Shown here piece after piece: positions 1 through 5,855 of a stretch of 5,855 bases of DNA. Within the stretch, counting starts at the first letter, position 1; each line of letters begins with the position of its first letter. The DNA is taken from assembly GCA_023487865.1 (NCBI GenBank), contig JAMDBG010000098.1:1-5855 (forward strand), read 5' to 3'. The translations under genes were made by a program, and so were the position numbers. The stretch comes from Deltaproteobacteria bacterium (GTDB taxonomy: Bacteria; Desulfobacterota; Syntrophia; Syntrophales; UBA5619). The notes below the pieces were generated by a model. It did not search any database and was not told the origin of the DNA. It saw nothing but the letters and a program-made list of their open reading frames with translations.

Positions 1-1
1 C

Positions 2-622
2 CGACGGAAGGCCCGGATTGACCAGCGGCTGCAAAAATTCTCCGTCCTCGGGGCCATCAAGGGGATCGATCAATGTGATCTGGCCGTCATCCTGCTGGAT
101 GCCTCACAAGGCGTAACCGATCAGGACGCCCGGGTGGCGGGTCTCGCTTTTGAAAAAGGCAAAGGCTGTATCATCGGGGTCAACAAGTGGGACCTGATTG
201 AAAAAAATCTTAAAAATAAAAAACTATTTCTGGAAGAGATCCGTTACCACCTTAAATATCTCTCCTTCGCTCCAATCCTGCCCCTTTCAGCCCAAACCGG
301 ATTTGGCAGAGAAAAACTCTTAAACACCGTCCATCAGGTTTACCGCCAATATATCCGCCGGGTGGATACCGGCCCCCTGAACCAGGCCCTGAAAAAAATC
401 CTTTCCGAACATTCTCTGCCTTTAAGAGGCGGACAACGAGTCAAGATTTACTTCGGGACCCAGGCGGAGATCAAACCGCCGACCTTTGTCTTTTTTGCCA
501 ATTATCCGGAAAACATCCATTTTTCTTACCAGCGGTATTTGACCAATAAGCTCCGGGAAACGTTTAAGCTGGACTTTTGCCCGATTCGGATCATCTTTAA
601 GAAAAGGGAAAAGAATTCCTGA
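2..622 (+). CDS. der: Ribosome biogenesis GTPase Der (EngA), C-terminal part, 5' truncated by window edge
   Basis: This is the last 206 residues of Der, a tandem two-GTPase-domain protein needed for 50S ribosomal subunit assembly in the cytoplasm. The open frame enters from the left edge at base 2. It begins with RRKARIDQRLQKFSVLGAIK, the stretch that directly follows the G3 DTAG motif of the second G domain. The core strand CDLAVILLDASQGVTDQDAR comes next. G4 is NKWD at bases 182-193 and G5 is SAQTG at about bases 287-301. The C-terminal KH-like domain follows, with the family signature KPPTFVFFANYPENIHFSYQ and the closing PIRIIF before a short basic tail. The first G domain, and G1-G3 of the second, lie outside the window. 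A GTG at 134 falls inside the G domain and is not the real start. The gene converges on the minus-strand cluster, so it is a separate unit. Nothing in the visible part looks damaged. Confidence 0.96.
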   Translation, partial: RRKARIDQRLQKFSVLGAIKGIDQCDLAVILLDASQGVTDQDARVAGLAFEKGKGCIIGVNKWDLIEKNLKNKKLFLEEIRYHLKYLSFAPILPLSAQTGFGREKLLNTVHQVYRQYIRRVDTGPLNQALKKILSEHSLPLRGGQRVKIYFGTQAEIKPPTFVFFANYPENIHFSYQRYLTNKLRETFKLDFCPIRIIFKKREKNS

Positions 623-748
623 ATTGAGCTTTCGGCAGTCGATGTTCCGGATCTAGCCGGCCCGATAAGCCCTCTTTCCCTGGATCGAAAAAGCTTTCAA
701 ATGATATCCCTGACCAGGAAATCGATCAGGAATTGATTTTCCGAGCCG
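623..748. other. Convergent intergenic gap between der and the oxidoreductase gene
   Basis: This stretch of about 125 bp separates two convergent genes. I see no coding region, tRNA or classical intrinsic terminator (GC-rich stem followed by a T run) on either strand. There is a weak CCTGA/TCAGG pairing around 707-730 and a CCGG-N6-CCGG element near 648-661. Both are too short to call. A stronger inverted repeat straddles its right boundary and is listed separately. Confidence 0.6.
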
Positions 749-775
749 TCACTTCGTCTCTAGTTCATGACGGCT
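744..775. repeat. 8-bp perfect inverted repeat spanning the oxidoreductase stop codon
   Basis: AGCCGTCA at 744-751 is the exact reverse complement of TGACGGCT at 768-775, with a 16-nt loop. The minus-strand stop codon (749-751) lies inside one arm, so the hairpin would form at the very end of the oxidoreductase message and also at the end of der read-through RNA. Its place between convergent genes fits a bidirectional 3'-end structure. No U-tract follows on either strand, so it is not a standard Rho-independent terminator. It could be chance or an RNA-stabilising stem. Confidence 0.35.
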
Positions 776-2887
776 TATCTGAACCAGACAACTGTTGCAG
801 GGGAAAGCTCCGGCCGGTGATTTTTTGTCTATCGTCAGGATGTTCACGCACCCCCCCAGGTCCACTCCTTGCTCATCGGGCCGATACCAGGCCCCGGCAT
901 CCAAACTCACTACACCAGGGCGAATCCGCTCGGTCACTTTGGCCCGCCGGATCATGGCCCCCCGCTCGTTATAGATGCGTACTTCCTCGCCGGGAGAGAC
1001 CCCCAGCTTAGCCGCATCGGCCGGATTAAGCCAGAGGTCGTCATCGGCTAAGGCCTTGAGCTTGGGAATGTTGTCCAGCGAAGAGTTGATCCTGGTTCGG
1101 GCGTGAGGACTGATCAGTTGAAAAGGATAGTCTTGGGCCAATAGATCGAGTGGTCCTTCCCAGGGCTCGATATATTTAGGCACCGGTGGGAGTACCGGGT
1201 TTTGCATCTCTGCTATTTTCTGGCTGTAGATCTCGATCTTACCGGAAGGCGTACCGAATCGGTGATTAGCCGGATCGGCGATCTCCTTCTGAAAGGCCAC
1301 CCGCGGGCTCTGAACCGGATGAAAATGGATTTTCTTTTCCATCAGCTCATCATAATTCGGGAAGCCCGGCACAGCGGAGACGAATTCCCGGAGCCATTGT
1401 TCCTCCGTTTTTTCATTGTATCCGGCGATTCCCAAACGAGAGGCCAGCTCTGTGAAGATGGCCAGATCGGACTTCACTTGCGGCCGGGGTTCCACGGCTT
1501 TTTCCATGACAATGTTATACGGTCCGCCGACCCAGGGCTGGCCGATATCCTGCCGCTCCAGAAAATGGGCCACGGGCAGCACGAAGTCGGCGAAACGGGC
1601 GGTGGGCGTCATGAAGAGGTCGTGGACGACGATCAATTCCGGGCACTCCAGGGCCTTGATCCCTTTGTTGATATTCTGCCACTGATTCAACAGATTGCAC
1701 CCCAGGATGTAAAGGACCTTGACGTCGCTGGGAAAGCCTCCGGCTTGTCCCTTTAGAAGAAGATCGTATAGCTCCGAGACGTGCACCAGCGGGAAACGGC
1801 TTTTAGGCATGGGCAGGCCGGGCAGTGCTCCCAGGGCTTCGAAATCGGTTCCCCCGGCTACATGGCCGCCGATGACGCCGATGTTTCCGGTCATGGCGGC
1901 CAGGGTGATGGCGGCCCGGTGAAATTGTTCTCCGTAAGCGGTTCGTCCGGCGGCCCAGCCGCTGCAAAGGGCCGCCGGTTTGCTCAGGACATACTCCCGG
2001 GCCAATTGGACAATGGTTTGGGCCGGCACACCGGTCAGGGGCTCGGCCCAGGCCGGCGTCTTGGCCTGGCCGTCTTCCAGGCCCATCACGTAATCCTTAA
2101 AGACCTCAAAACCGAAGGTGTGGGTCTCGATGAACCGGTGATCATAACGCTCTTCATCGATCAGGACCTGGGCCATGGCCAGAAGCAATGCCGTGTCTGT
2201 GGCCGGGCGAATGGGAATCCATTGGGCCTCCAGAAGCTTGGCCGTGGGGTTGAAACGAGGGTCTACACAGAGGATGCGGGTTCCTTTCTTTTTGGCCTCC
2301 ATCAGATAGTGGAGCGTATCCGGTCCGAAACGGGTCTCCAAGGGATTCCAGCCCCAGAGGATGATCAACTTCGAATGAAGCAGATTATCCCGGGAATTTT
2401 GATTGAAGGGAGTGCCGAAGGTCGTCATGGATGCAAAAAGGGCGGCTTCCGCCGAGGTGCTGCCCCAGGTGGTGGTGCAGCCGCCAAAGAGGGAAAAGAA
2501 GCGCCGACCGGTCCCGGTTCGTCCCGTATTATGCAGGGCGCCAAAAGAGCCGGAATAGCCCATCAAAAAAACGGACTGGGGACCGTGTTGTTCCTTGACC
2601 CTTTGAAGCTTTCCGGCGATTTCATTCAGCGCTTCTTCCCAGGAGACGGGTGCGAATTGACCGCTCCCCCGCGGTCCGGTTCTCTTCAGCGGTACCGTCA
2701 GCCGGTCTTCGGCATATAAGACCTCCCTTTGGCCCAGACCCCGCACACAGGCTTTCAGACCGGGTCCCGGCTGATCATCGGTGGTAATCCTGGTTACCCG
2801 TCCTCCCTCCACCCGGACCTTGAGAATACATCTGGAGCCGCAATCCAGACCGCAAGAAGATAAATAGGTACCTTCTTTAGTTTCCAT
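749..2887 (-). CDS. DmsA-like molybdopterin-dependent oxidoreductase, cytoplasmic (no Tat signal)
   Basis: This is a 712-residue catalytic subunit of the DMSO-reductase family. Using numbering from a GTG one codon upstream of the chosen ATG, the N-terminus carries a [4Fe-4S] motif C13-x3-C17-x3-C21-x26-C48, with the DmsA-style CGSRC. Next come a molybdopterin oxidoreductase core, GSTSAEAA at 143-150 where Ser146 aligns with the Mo-ligand Ser of DmsA, VDPRFNPTA (209-217), WIPIRPATDTALL (224-236) and GNIGVIGGH (335-343). GTPSGKIEIYS (546-556) leads into the C-terminal dinucleotide-binding domain (about 590-706). Such enzymes move an oxygen atom or electrons at a bis-MGD molybdenum centre. The substrate here cannot be read from sequence: sulfoxide, N-oxide or another oxyanion are options. 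The Fe-S motif begins only about 12 residues in, so there is no room for a Tat leader. No DmsB or DmsC partner lies in the window. I chose the ATG at 2887 because GGAGG sits 6 nt upstream of it but only 3 nt before the GTG at 2890. The start overlaps the end of the upstream repair gene by 11 bp. Confidence 0.9.
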   Translation of the reverse strand: METKEGTYLSSCGLDCGSRCILKVRVEGGRVTRITTDDQPGPGLKACVRGLGQREVLYAEDRLTVPLKRTGPRGSGQFAPVSWEEALNEIAGKLQRVKEQHGPQSVFLMGYSGSFGALHNTGRTGTGRRFFSLFGGCTTTWGSTSAEAALFASMTTFGTPFNQNSRDNLLHSKLIILWGWNPLETRFGPDTLHYLMEAKKKGTRILCVDPRFNPTAKLLEAQWIPIRPATDTALLLAMAQVLIDEERYDHRFIETHTFGFEVFKDYVMGLEDGQAKTPAWAEPLTGVPAQTIVQLAREYVLSKPAALCSGWAAGRTAYGEQFHRAAITLAAMTGNIGVIGGHVAGGTDFEALGALPGLPMPKSRFPLVHVSELYDLLLKGQAGGFPSDVKVLYILGCNLLNQWQNINKGIKALECPELIVVHDLFMTPTARFADFVLPVAHFLERQDIGQPWVGGPYNIVMEKAVEPRPQVKSDLAIFTELASRLGIAGYNEKTEEQWLREFVSAVPGFPNYDELMEKKIHFHPVQSPRVAFQKEIADPANHRFGTPSGKIEIYSQKIAEMQNPVLPPVPKYIEPWEGPLDLLAQDYPFQLISPHARTRINSSLDNIPKLKALADDDLWLNPADAAKLGVSPGEEVRIYNERGAMIRRAKVTERIRPGVVSLDAGAWYRPDEQGVDLGGCVNILTIDKKSPAGAFPCNSCLVQISRHELETK

Positions 2888-4097
2888 CACATCCCTCCCG
2901 TTTGCTTTTGTCTGTAGGGTAAAGATTTCTTAAATCCTTTAAATTCTTAAGATACAGCGCCGCCACCGTACGATAGGGCCGCCATAAGTCGCCCAGGATC
3001 TCCGCCTGTTTCGGCGTGGGCACTTCCTTCAACCCGAGCACCTCCGACATACATTTCCTGAGCGCGTAATCCCCTATGGGCAAGACGTCCACACGGCCGA
3101 GATTGAAGATCAGCATCATCTCTACGGTCCATTGGCCCACACCATAGATCGAGGTCAGCCGTTTTATGATCTCTTCATTGCTGAGCGAAACGATCTTTTC
3201 GGAGGATGGCACGGTCCCGTCCAGGGTCTTTGTGGCAATATCTTTTAAGGCTTTGATTTTCGCTTTGGACAAGCCTGCTTTCCTCAATCGTTCATCCTCC
3301 GTCTTCTGCAACTCGGCTGGATCAGGAATTTTCGAGCCCGGATACAAGTCCATTACCCTGCCGAGGATGGTCGAAGCGGCTTTGGGGGACAATTGCTGAT
3401 GAACCACAGCCTCAATCAGTGTTGCACAGGGGGAATGATCCGGCCGCAAACGGAACTCGATCGGCCTGGTCAGACAGCCGGCAAGACGCGGGTCTTGTTT
3501 TATTAACAAGGCGACCGCTTGGAGCAAGTCTCTCTTCGATTTGATGGTGGCCGGTGTCCCAAGCGTAGCCCCTTCAATAGCCAGCAGTCTGGCCTTGGTG
3601 GTCACCCCGCCGTGAGCGGAAAATCCTCCCGATTTATTGCCGGAAGCCAGAACGCGATGGCAGGGAATGATTAATGGGATTGGATTCTTGCCCAAAGCCT
3701 GTCCTATGGCTCGTGATGCCGTGGGGCGATTTATCTTCCTTGCCAAGGCGCCGTAGGTCATGGTCCGTCCTGCCGGGATTTTTCGGGCCTCTTCATATAC
3801 CTGTCGGCCAAAAGGGCCGACGCCGTCCAGTTCAAGGTTGATGTCCTGAAAATCCTGGAGGTCCCCATGCAAATGGTTCTGAATTTTTTTAATGATCCCG
3901 GCTATACCGGCCGGTATTAAGCGCGCCTTGCGGGCCCCGGACCTCCCGGCAATACGCTTTTCGGTCAGACCCCTGGTGGCTTCGGGAAGCTGGATGAAGG
4001 TCACCACCGGTGACAAGGGACATGTCGCCGGCTCCTTCCAGGCGATCCCGCAAGGGCCCAGCGGTGTCTCGAAAAGACAGTATGAAGTCTGTTCCAT
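2877..4097 (-). CDS. Fused O6-methylguanine-DNA methyltransferase / AlkA-type 3-methyladenine DNA glycosylase
   Basis: This is one 406-residue protein with two DNA-alkylation repair activities. Residues about 1-90 are the MGMT N-terminal domain (FETPLGPCGIAWK near the start). About 93-178 are the methyltransferase domain: GPFGRQVYEEARKIPAGRT, Tyr115 (TYGALA), Arg129 (ASRAIG, arginine finger), Asn138 hinge and IPCHRV with acceptor Cys146. Tyr, Arg, Asn and Cys keep exactly the spacing of human MGMT Y114, R128, N137 and C145. SGGFSAHGG and LLAIEGA close the domain. After a short linker, residues about 190-395 are an HhH-GPD glycosylase: VVHQQLSPKAAS, the helix-hairpin-helix YGVGQWTVEMM (about 318-328) and LPIGDYALRK with the expected catalytic Asp343. 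The first half should remove O6-alkyl groups from guanine by suicide transfer; the second should excise N3-alkyladenine and similar bases. There is no Ada N-terminal four-Cys domain and no AraC domain. An in-frame ATG at 4253 would add 52 residues that overlap the upstream gene and resemble no MGMT, so I chose 4097. The frame is continuous across both domains. Confidence 0.93.
   Translation of the reverse strand: MEQTSYCLFETPLGPCGIAWKEPATCPLSPVVTFIQLPEATRGLTEKRIAGRSGARKARLIPAGIAGIIKKIQNHLHGDLQDFQDINLELDGVGPFGRQVYEEARKIPAGRTMTYGALARKINRPTASRAIGQALGKNPIPLIIPCHRVLASGNKSGGFSAHGGVTTKARLLAIEGATLGTPATIKSKRDLLQAVALLIKQDPRLAGCLTRPIEFRLRPDHSPCATLIEAVVHQQLSPKAASTILGRVMDLYPGSKIPDPAELQKTEDERLRKAGLSKAKIKALKDIATKTLDGTVPSSEKIVSLSNEEIIKRLTSIYGVGQWTVEMMLIFNLGRVDVLPIGDYALRKCMSEVLGLKEVPTPKQAEILGDLWRPYRTVAALYLKNLKDLRNLYPTDKSKREGCDGN
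2893..2899 (-). promoter_or_regulatory. Ribosome binding site of the oxidoreductase gene, inside the upstream gene
   Basis: On the minus strand GGGAGGG runs from 2899 down to 2893. It lies within the last codons of the methyltransferase-glycosylase gene, six bases ahead of the ATG at 2887. This decides the start between GTG 2890 and ATG 2887 and suggests that translation of the two genes is coupled. Confidence 0.65.
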
Positions 4098-4105
4098 ATA
4101 AATAG

Positions 4106-4114
4106 CTCTTTCCT
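4106..4114 (-). promoter_or_regulatory. Probable ribosome binding site of the repair fusion gene
   Basis: The minus strand reads AGGAAAGAG from 4114 to 4106. It lies in the 20-bp gap after the upstream stop codon and 8 nt before the ATG at 4097. It is only a moderate match to the Shine-Dalgarno sequence, but it supports 4097 over the longer start. Confidence 0.45.
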
Positions 4115-4117
4115 GAC

Positions 4118-4726
4118 TCAGGCCCGCATGGTCTCTTCTTCCCGTCGACGATGAAGGAAAAATTCTGCTGTCAGGTTCCAGGTCAACCGTCCGTCGTTTG
4201 ATTCGCGGCTGATCCAATGAAACGAGTTGGGACGGATATCGGTAAAACACCACTGACCGATCTTTCCGTCCTCATCACGATATTCCTGTAATATCTCATT
4301 TCCAACAGGGCGGCCAATCATTCTGTTGAAGTTTCGTCGGACCGGATCGATCCAGGTGATTTCCCACTGATCCGTCTTCGGATCATAAACTCTCAAGGTA
4401 GTACCATACATTCCGTCTTCTGCTCCGGCATTCCTCGTCTTGCGGGATGGCGCGATCCAAACGTCTTGGACTGCCCGTCCCGCCAGAGCCCAACCAAAAT
4501 GGACTTCGCAAGAGTTCTCGAAACGTTGACCGTCCGGGCGGTGTACGAAGACGGTCCCATCCCAAGATCCGATAAACTGTCCGTACAACATCATCTTCGC
4601 GGCCCTATCAGAAGCCGGTCCGGAAGCAATCAGCGCCTGGCGGAACTCCAGGAATTCAGTGGCATTTGTTTTTCGGAATAAATCCAGATTATCGCTGTCC
4701 TCACAAAGGTCTCCGGTTTGTTTCAT
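4118..4726 (-). CDS. Hypothetical protein, probable beta-barrel (lipocalin/DUF1579-like)
   Basis: This is a 202-residue soluble protein with no signal peptide or membrane segment. After a variable N-terminus of about 45 residues come FIGSWDGTVFVHRPDGQ (51-67), FGWALAGRAVQDVWI (77-91), YGTTLRVYDPKTDQWEITW (107-125), then FTDIRPNSFHW (161-171) and LTAEFFLHRR (185-194). The alternating beta strands with G-x-W near the start and WEITWIDP in the middle resemble the calycin-type barrels found in DUF1579 and related uncharacterised proteins. Those usually bind small hydrophobic molecules or have no known role. I recognise the style but cannot name a function. The ATG at 4726 overlaps the upstream stop as ATGA and is preceded by AAAGGGG 8 nt away, so the start is firm. 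The stop is 20 bp ahead of the repair fusion gene. Its place between a Cys-rich protein and a DNA-repair enzyme is the only hint to a role. Confidence 0.8.
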   Translation of the reverse strand: MKQTGDLCEDSDNLDLFRKTNATEFLEFRQALIASGPASDRAAKMMLYGQFIGSWDGTVFVHRPDGQRFENSCEVHFGWALAGRAVQDVWIAPSRKTRNAGAEDGMYGTTLRVYDPKTDQWEITWIDPVRRNFNRMIGRPVGNEILQEYRDEDGKIGQWCFTDIRPNSFHWISRESNDGRLTWNLTAEFFLHRRREEETMRA

Positions 4727-5073
4727 AATGACAACCCCTTTCTTATTTCATCAAGGGTGGTTTTAGCCTGGGGAACCATTCCAAAAAATTCGTTCAATTT
4801 TCCGCAGCTATATTCATCACAGTGGGCGCAGTTCTTCAATTGCTTTTCCCGGCCGCATTTCCTGATTTCGCAGACTCGACAATGGCTGAACAACCGTTCT
4901 TGGCCGGAGGTGCAGCCGTCGCAATTGATGTCTTCCGGTTTAAATGCGGCATTATATTCCTTGGACCACATTTCCGCGACCCCCTTCCGCTTGAGGTCAT
5001 CATTTTCCTGGGTGGCCAAAAAGGCCGGACATTCGTTGCATTTGATTCCACAGACCGCGATCATCTTCTCCAT
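4723..5073 (-). CDS. DUF3795 family cysteine-rich protein
   Basis: This is a 116-residue protein with the DUF3795 pattern: an N-terminal CGIKCNECPAFLATQ, then WSKEY (36-40), PEDINCDGC (46-54) and CRVCEIRKC followed by NCAHCDEYSC. Eleven cysteines sit at residues 8, 12, 15, 51, 54, 65, 68, 73, 82, 85 and 90. The paired CxxC groups suggest one or more bound zinc ions or an Fe-S cluster. Family function is not established, to my knowledge. The length is typical and no cysteine of the recognisable pattern seems lost. The start at 5073 is well supported by AAAGGAG five bases upstream, in the 23-bp gap after the sigma gene. The stop overlaps the next start by 4 bp (ATGA), so the two are probably translationally coupled. 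It could be a metal-binding accessory or redox sensor for its neighbours; that is inference from cysteine content and position only. Confidence 0.88.
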   Translation of the reverse strand: MEKMIAVCGIKCNECPAFLATQENDDLKRKGVAEMWSKEYNAAFKPEDINCDGCTSGQERLFSHCRVCEIRKCGREKQLKNCAHCDEYSCGKLNEFFGMVPQAKTTLDEIRKGLSL

Positions 5074-5078
5074 GGGAA

Positions 5079-5085
5079 CTCCTTT
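5079..5085 (-). promoter_or_regulatory. Strong ribosome binding site of the DUF3795 gene
   Basis: AAAGGAG on the minus strand, five bases before the ATG at 5073, lies in the short gap after the sigma factor stop. It fixes the start and implies translation from the sigma-factor transcript rather than from a separate leader. Confidence 0.65.
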
Positions 5086-5096
5086 CGATTTTGTTT

Positions 5097-5855
5097 TCAG
5101 AGTAATTCATATTTATTCGAATGGACCAAATTCCGGATATTTTCGATCAAAGTGGATGGGGCCTGAAAATCAGGATACTGCTTATACAGGGCGGCAATCC
5201 GGGTTAGTTCATCCATTTCCTTGATACGATGAGTGATCCCACCCTCCTGCCCGGACCGACAGGGGTGTCTGGCAAAAACCAGATCCTTTTCACCTACCCG
5301 TTCCAGGTAATGCTGTGAAATCACATAGCGTTCACAGGTGCAGGGATTGTCCGGATTGATCAGGGCGCAATTTCGGGTCAGAAAATCCTGGATCCGTTCC
5401 CGGGCCCTGGACAGCCTTTTACGAAAGGCCGTCGGGGTAGTCTCCAGAATGGCCGCCCCCTGTTCGCTGCTGACATCGAAAACCTCCACCAGGAGGAAAG
5501 CCAGACGGTGTTCCCTATCCAGGCAGAGCAGCAGCCCTTGCAGGCAGCTGATCATGATCTCCTCCACATAGATCCGCTGCAGGGCACTGGAGCGGGATTC
5601 CTGCCAATCTACGGGCGAATCCAAGTCCAGGCTTTTTTCGTATTCTTCAAAAGAGACCGCCTCCAGTTCGGGTTGACGTCGGCGCAAGGTTAATAGATGG
5701 TTGACGGCCACCCGGTACGTCCAGGTCGTAAAGGCGCTTTCTCCTCTGAAAGTGCCCAGATGGGTAATGATTTTGAGCAGGATTTCCTGGGAGGCATCTT
5801 CGGCATCGGACGGATTATAGAGCATCCGCAGGGCAAGCCAATAAATCTTGTCCTG
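5097..5855 (-). CDS. ECF-type RNA polymerase sigma factor with Cys-containing C-terminal extension, 5' truncated
   Basis: The frame runs in from the right edge with QDKIYWLALR before the first internal ATG at 5825, so the true N-terminus is outside; 252 residues are visible. Numbering from that ATG, region 2 is DAEDASQEILLK (7-18) through FRGESAFTTWTYRVAVNHLL (26-45), the core-binding and -10-recognition part. After a linker of about 45 residues, region 4 spans about 92-150, with an HTH (VSSEQGAAILETTPTAFRKRLSRARERI) that would bind the -35 element. A 92-residue tail follows. It contains NCALINPDNPCTCERY (C153, C162, C164), another Cys at 189 and a helical end, LTRIAALYKQYPDFQAP. Plain ECF factors stop soon after region 4, so the tail is probably a built-in regulatory domain. 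No anti-sigma gene lies downstream. It heads at least four same-strand genes and may control them. Target promoters cannot be told from the window because the upstream region is missing. Confidence 0.92.
   Translation of the reverse strand, partial: QDKIYWLALRMLYNPSDAEDASQEILLKIITHLGTFRGESAFTTWTYRVAVNHLLTLRRRQPELEAVSFEEYEKSLDLDSPVDWQESRSSALQRIYVEEIMISCLQGLLLCLDREHRLAFLLVEVFDVSSEQGAAILETTPTAFRKRLSRARERIQDFLTRNCALINPDNPCTCERYVISQHYLERVGEKDLVFARHPCRSGQEGGITHRIKEMDELTRIAALYKQYPDFQAPSTLIENIRNLVHSNKYELL

Noticed and set aside
134..622. GTG at 134 as the start of a 162-residue gene
   Set aside because: The frame stays open to the left edge and the upstream codons encode continuous Der sequence, so this is an internal Val codon.
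648..730. Possible intrinsic terminators (CCGG-N6-CCGG and CCTGA/TCAGG pairings)
   Set aside because: Stems of only 4-5 bp and no adjacent T run on either strand.
1202..1756. 184-codon plus-strand open frame
   Set aside because: It is antisense to the molybdoenzyme, with no family motifs or convincing ribosome binding site. It is a shadow of the real gene.
1781..2719. 312-codon open frame on the plus strand
   Set aside because: It lies wholly antisense to the well-supported molybdoenzyme gene. Its translation is Gly/Arg/Gln-rich with no recognisable domain, as expected from a shadow frame in GC-rich coding DNA.
4098..4253. 52-residue N-terminal extension of the methyltransferase-glycosylase from an ATG at 4253
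   Set aside because: It overlaps the end of the barrel-protein gene by 136 bp, has no MGMT similarity, and the ATG at 4097 begins exactly where family homology begins, with a plausible ribosome binding site.
4118..5073. Idea that the DUF3795 and barrel genes form a toxin-antitoxin pair because of the ATGA overlap
   Set aside because: Neither protein resembles a known toxin or antitoxin, and the sizes and the DUF3795 pattern do not fit. The overlap is ordinary operon coupling.
4718..5224. 168-codon plus-strand open frame
   Set aside because: It is antisense to the DUF3795 gene and the sigma tail, both with strong motifs. The peptide has no domain.

Overview
The window looks like chromosomal DNA from an anaerobic bacterium of moderate GC content. 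I would guess Desulfobacterota/deltaproteobacteria or a relative, from the cytoplasmic DmsA-like molybdoenzyme, the DUF3795 protein and the general protein style. No taxonomic marker is complete, so this is weak. I see no mobile elements, tRNA, rRNA or CRISPR array.

Layout: bases 2-622 (+ strand) hold the 3' part of der (engA), a ribosome-assembly GTPase cut by the left edge. A gap of about 125 bp (623-748) follows. Everything from 749 to the right edge is coded on the minus strand. In transcription order (right to left) the genes are: an ECF-type RNA polymerase sigma factor with a long Cys-containing C-terminal extension (5097-5855, N-terminus cut by the edge); a Cys-rich DUF3795 protein (4723-5073); a probable beta-barrel (lipocalin/DUF1579-like) hypothetical protein (4118-4726); a fused O6-methylguanine-DNA methyltransferase and AlkA-type 3-methyladenine DNA glycosylase (2877-4097); and a DmsA-like molybdopterin oxidoreductase with no Tat signal (749-2887).

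The junctions between these five genes are +23, -4 (ATGA), +20 and -11 bp. They are very probably one transcript, with translational coupling at two junctions. The order is suggestive: a sigma factor that may sense stress through its own extension heads a unit with a two-activity DNA-alkylation repair enzyme, a Cys-rich small protein and a soluble oxidoreductase. A self-controlled stress or alkylation-response operon is a reasonable hypothesis. The sequence shows the linkage and the domains, not the regulation. The most notable single item is the direct-reversal plus base-excision fusion protein.
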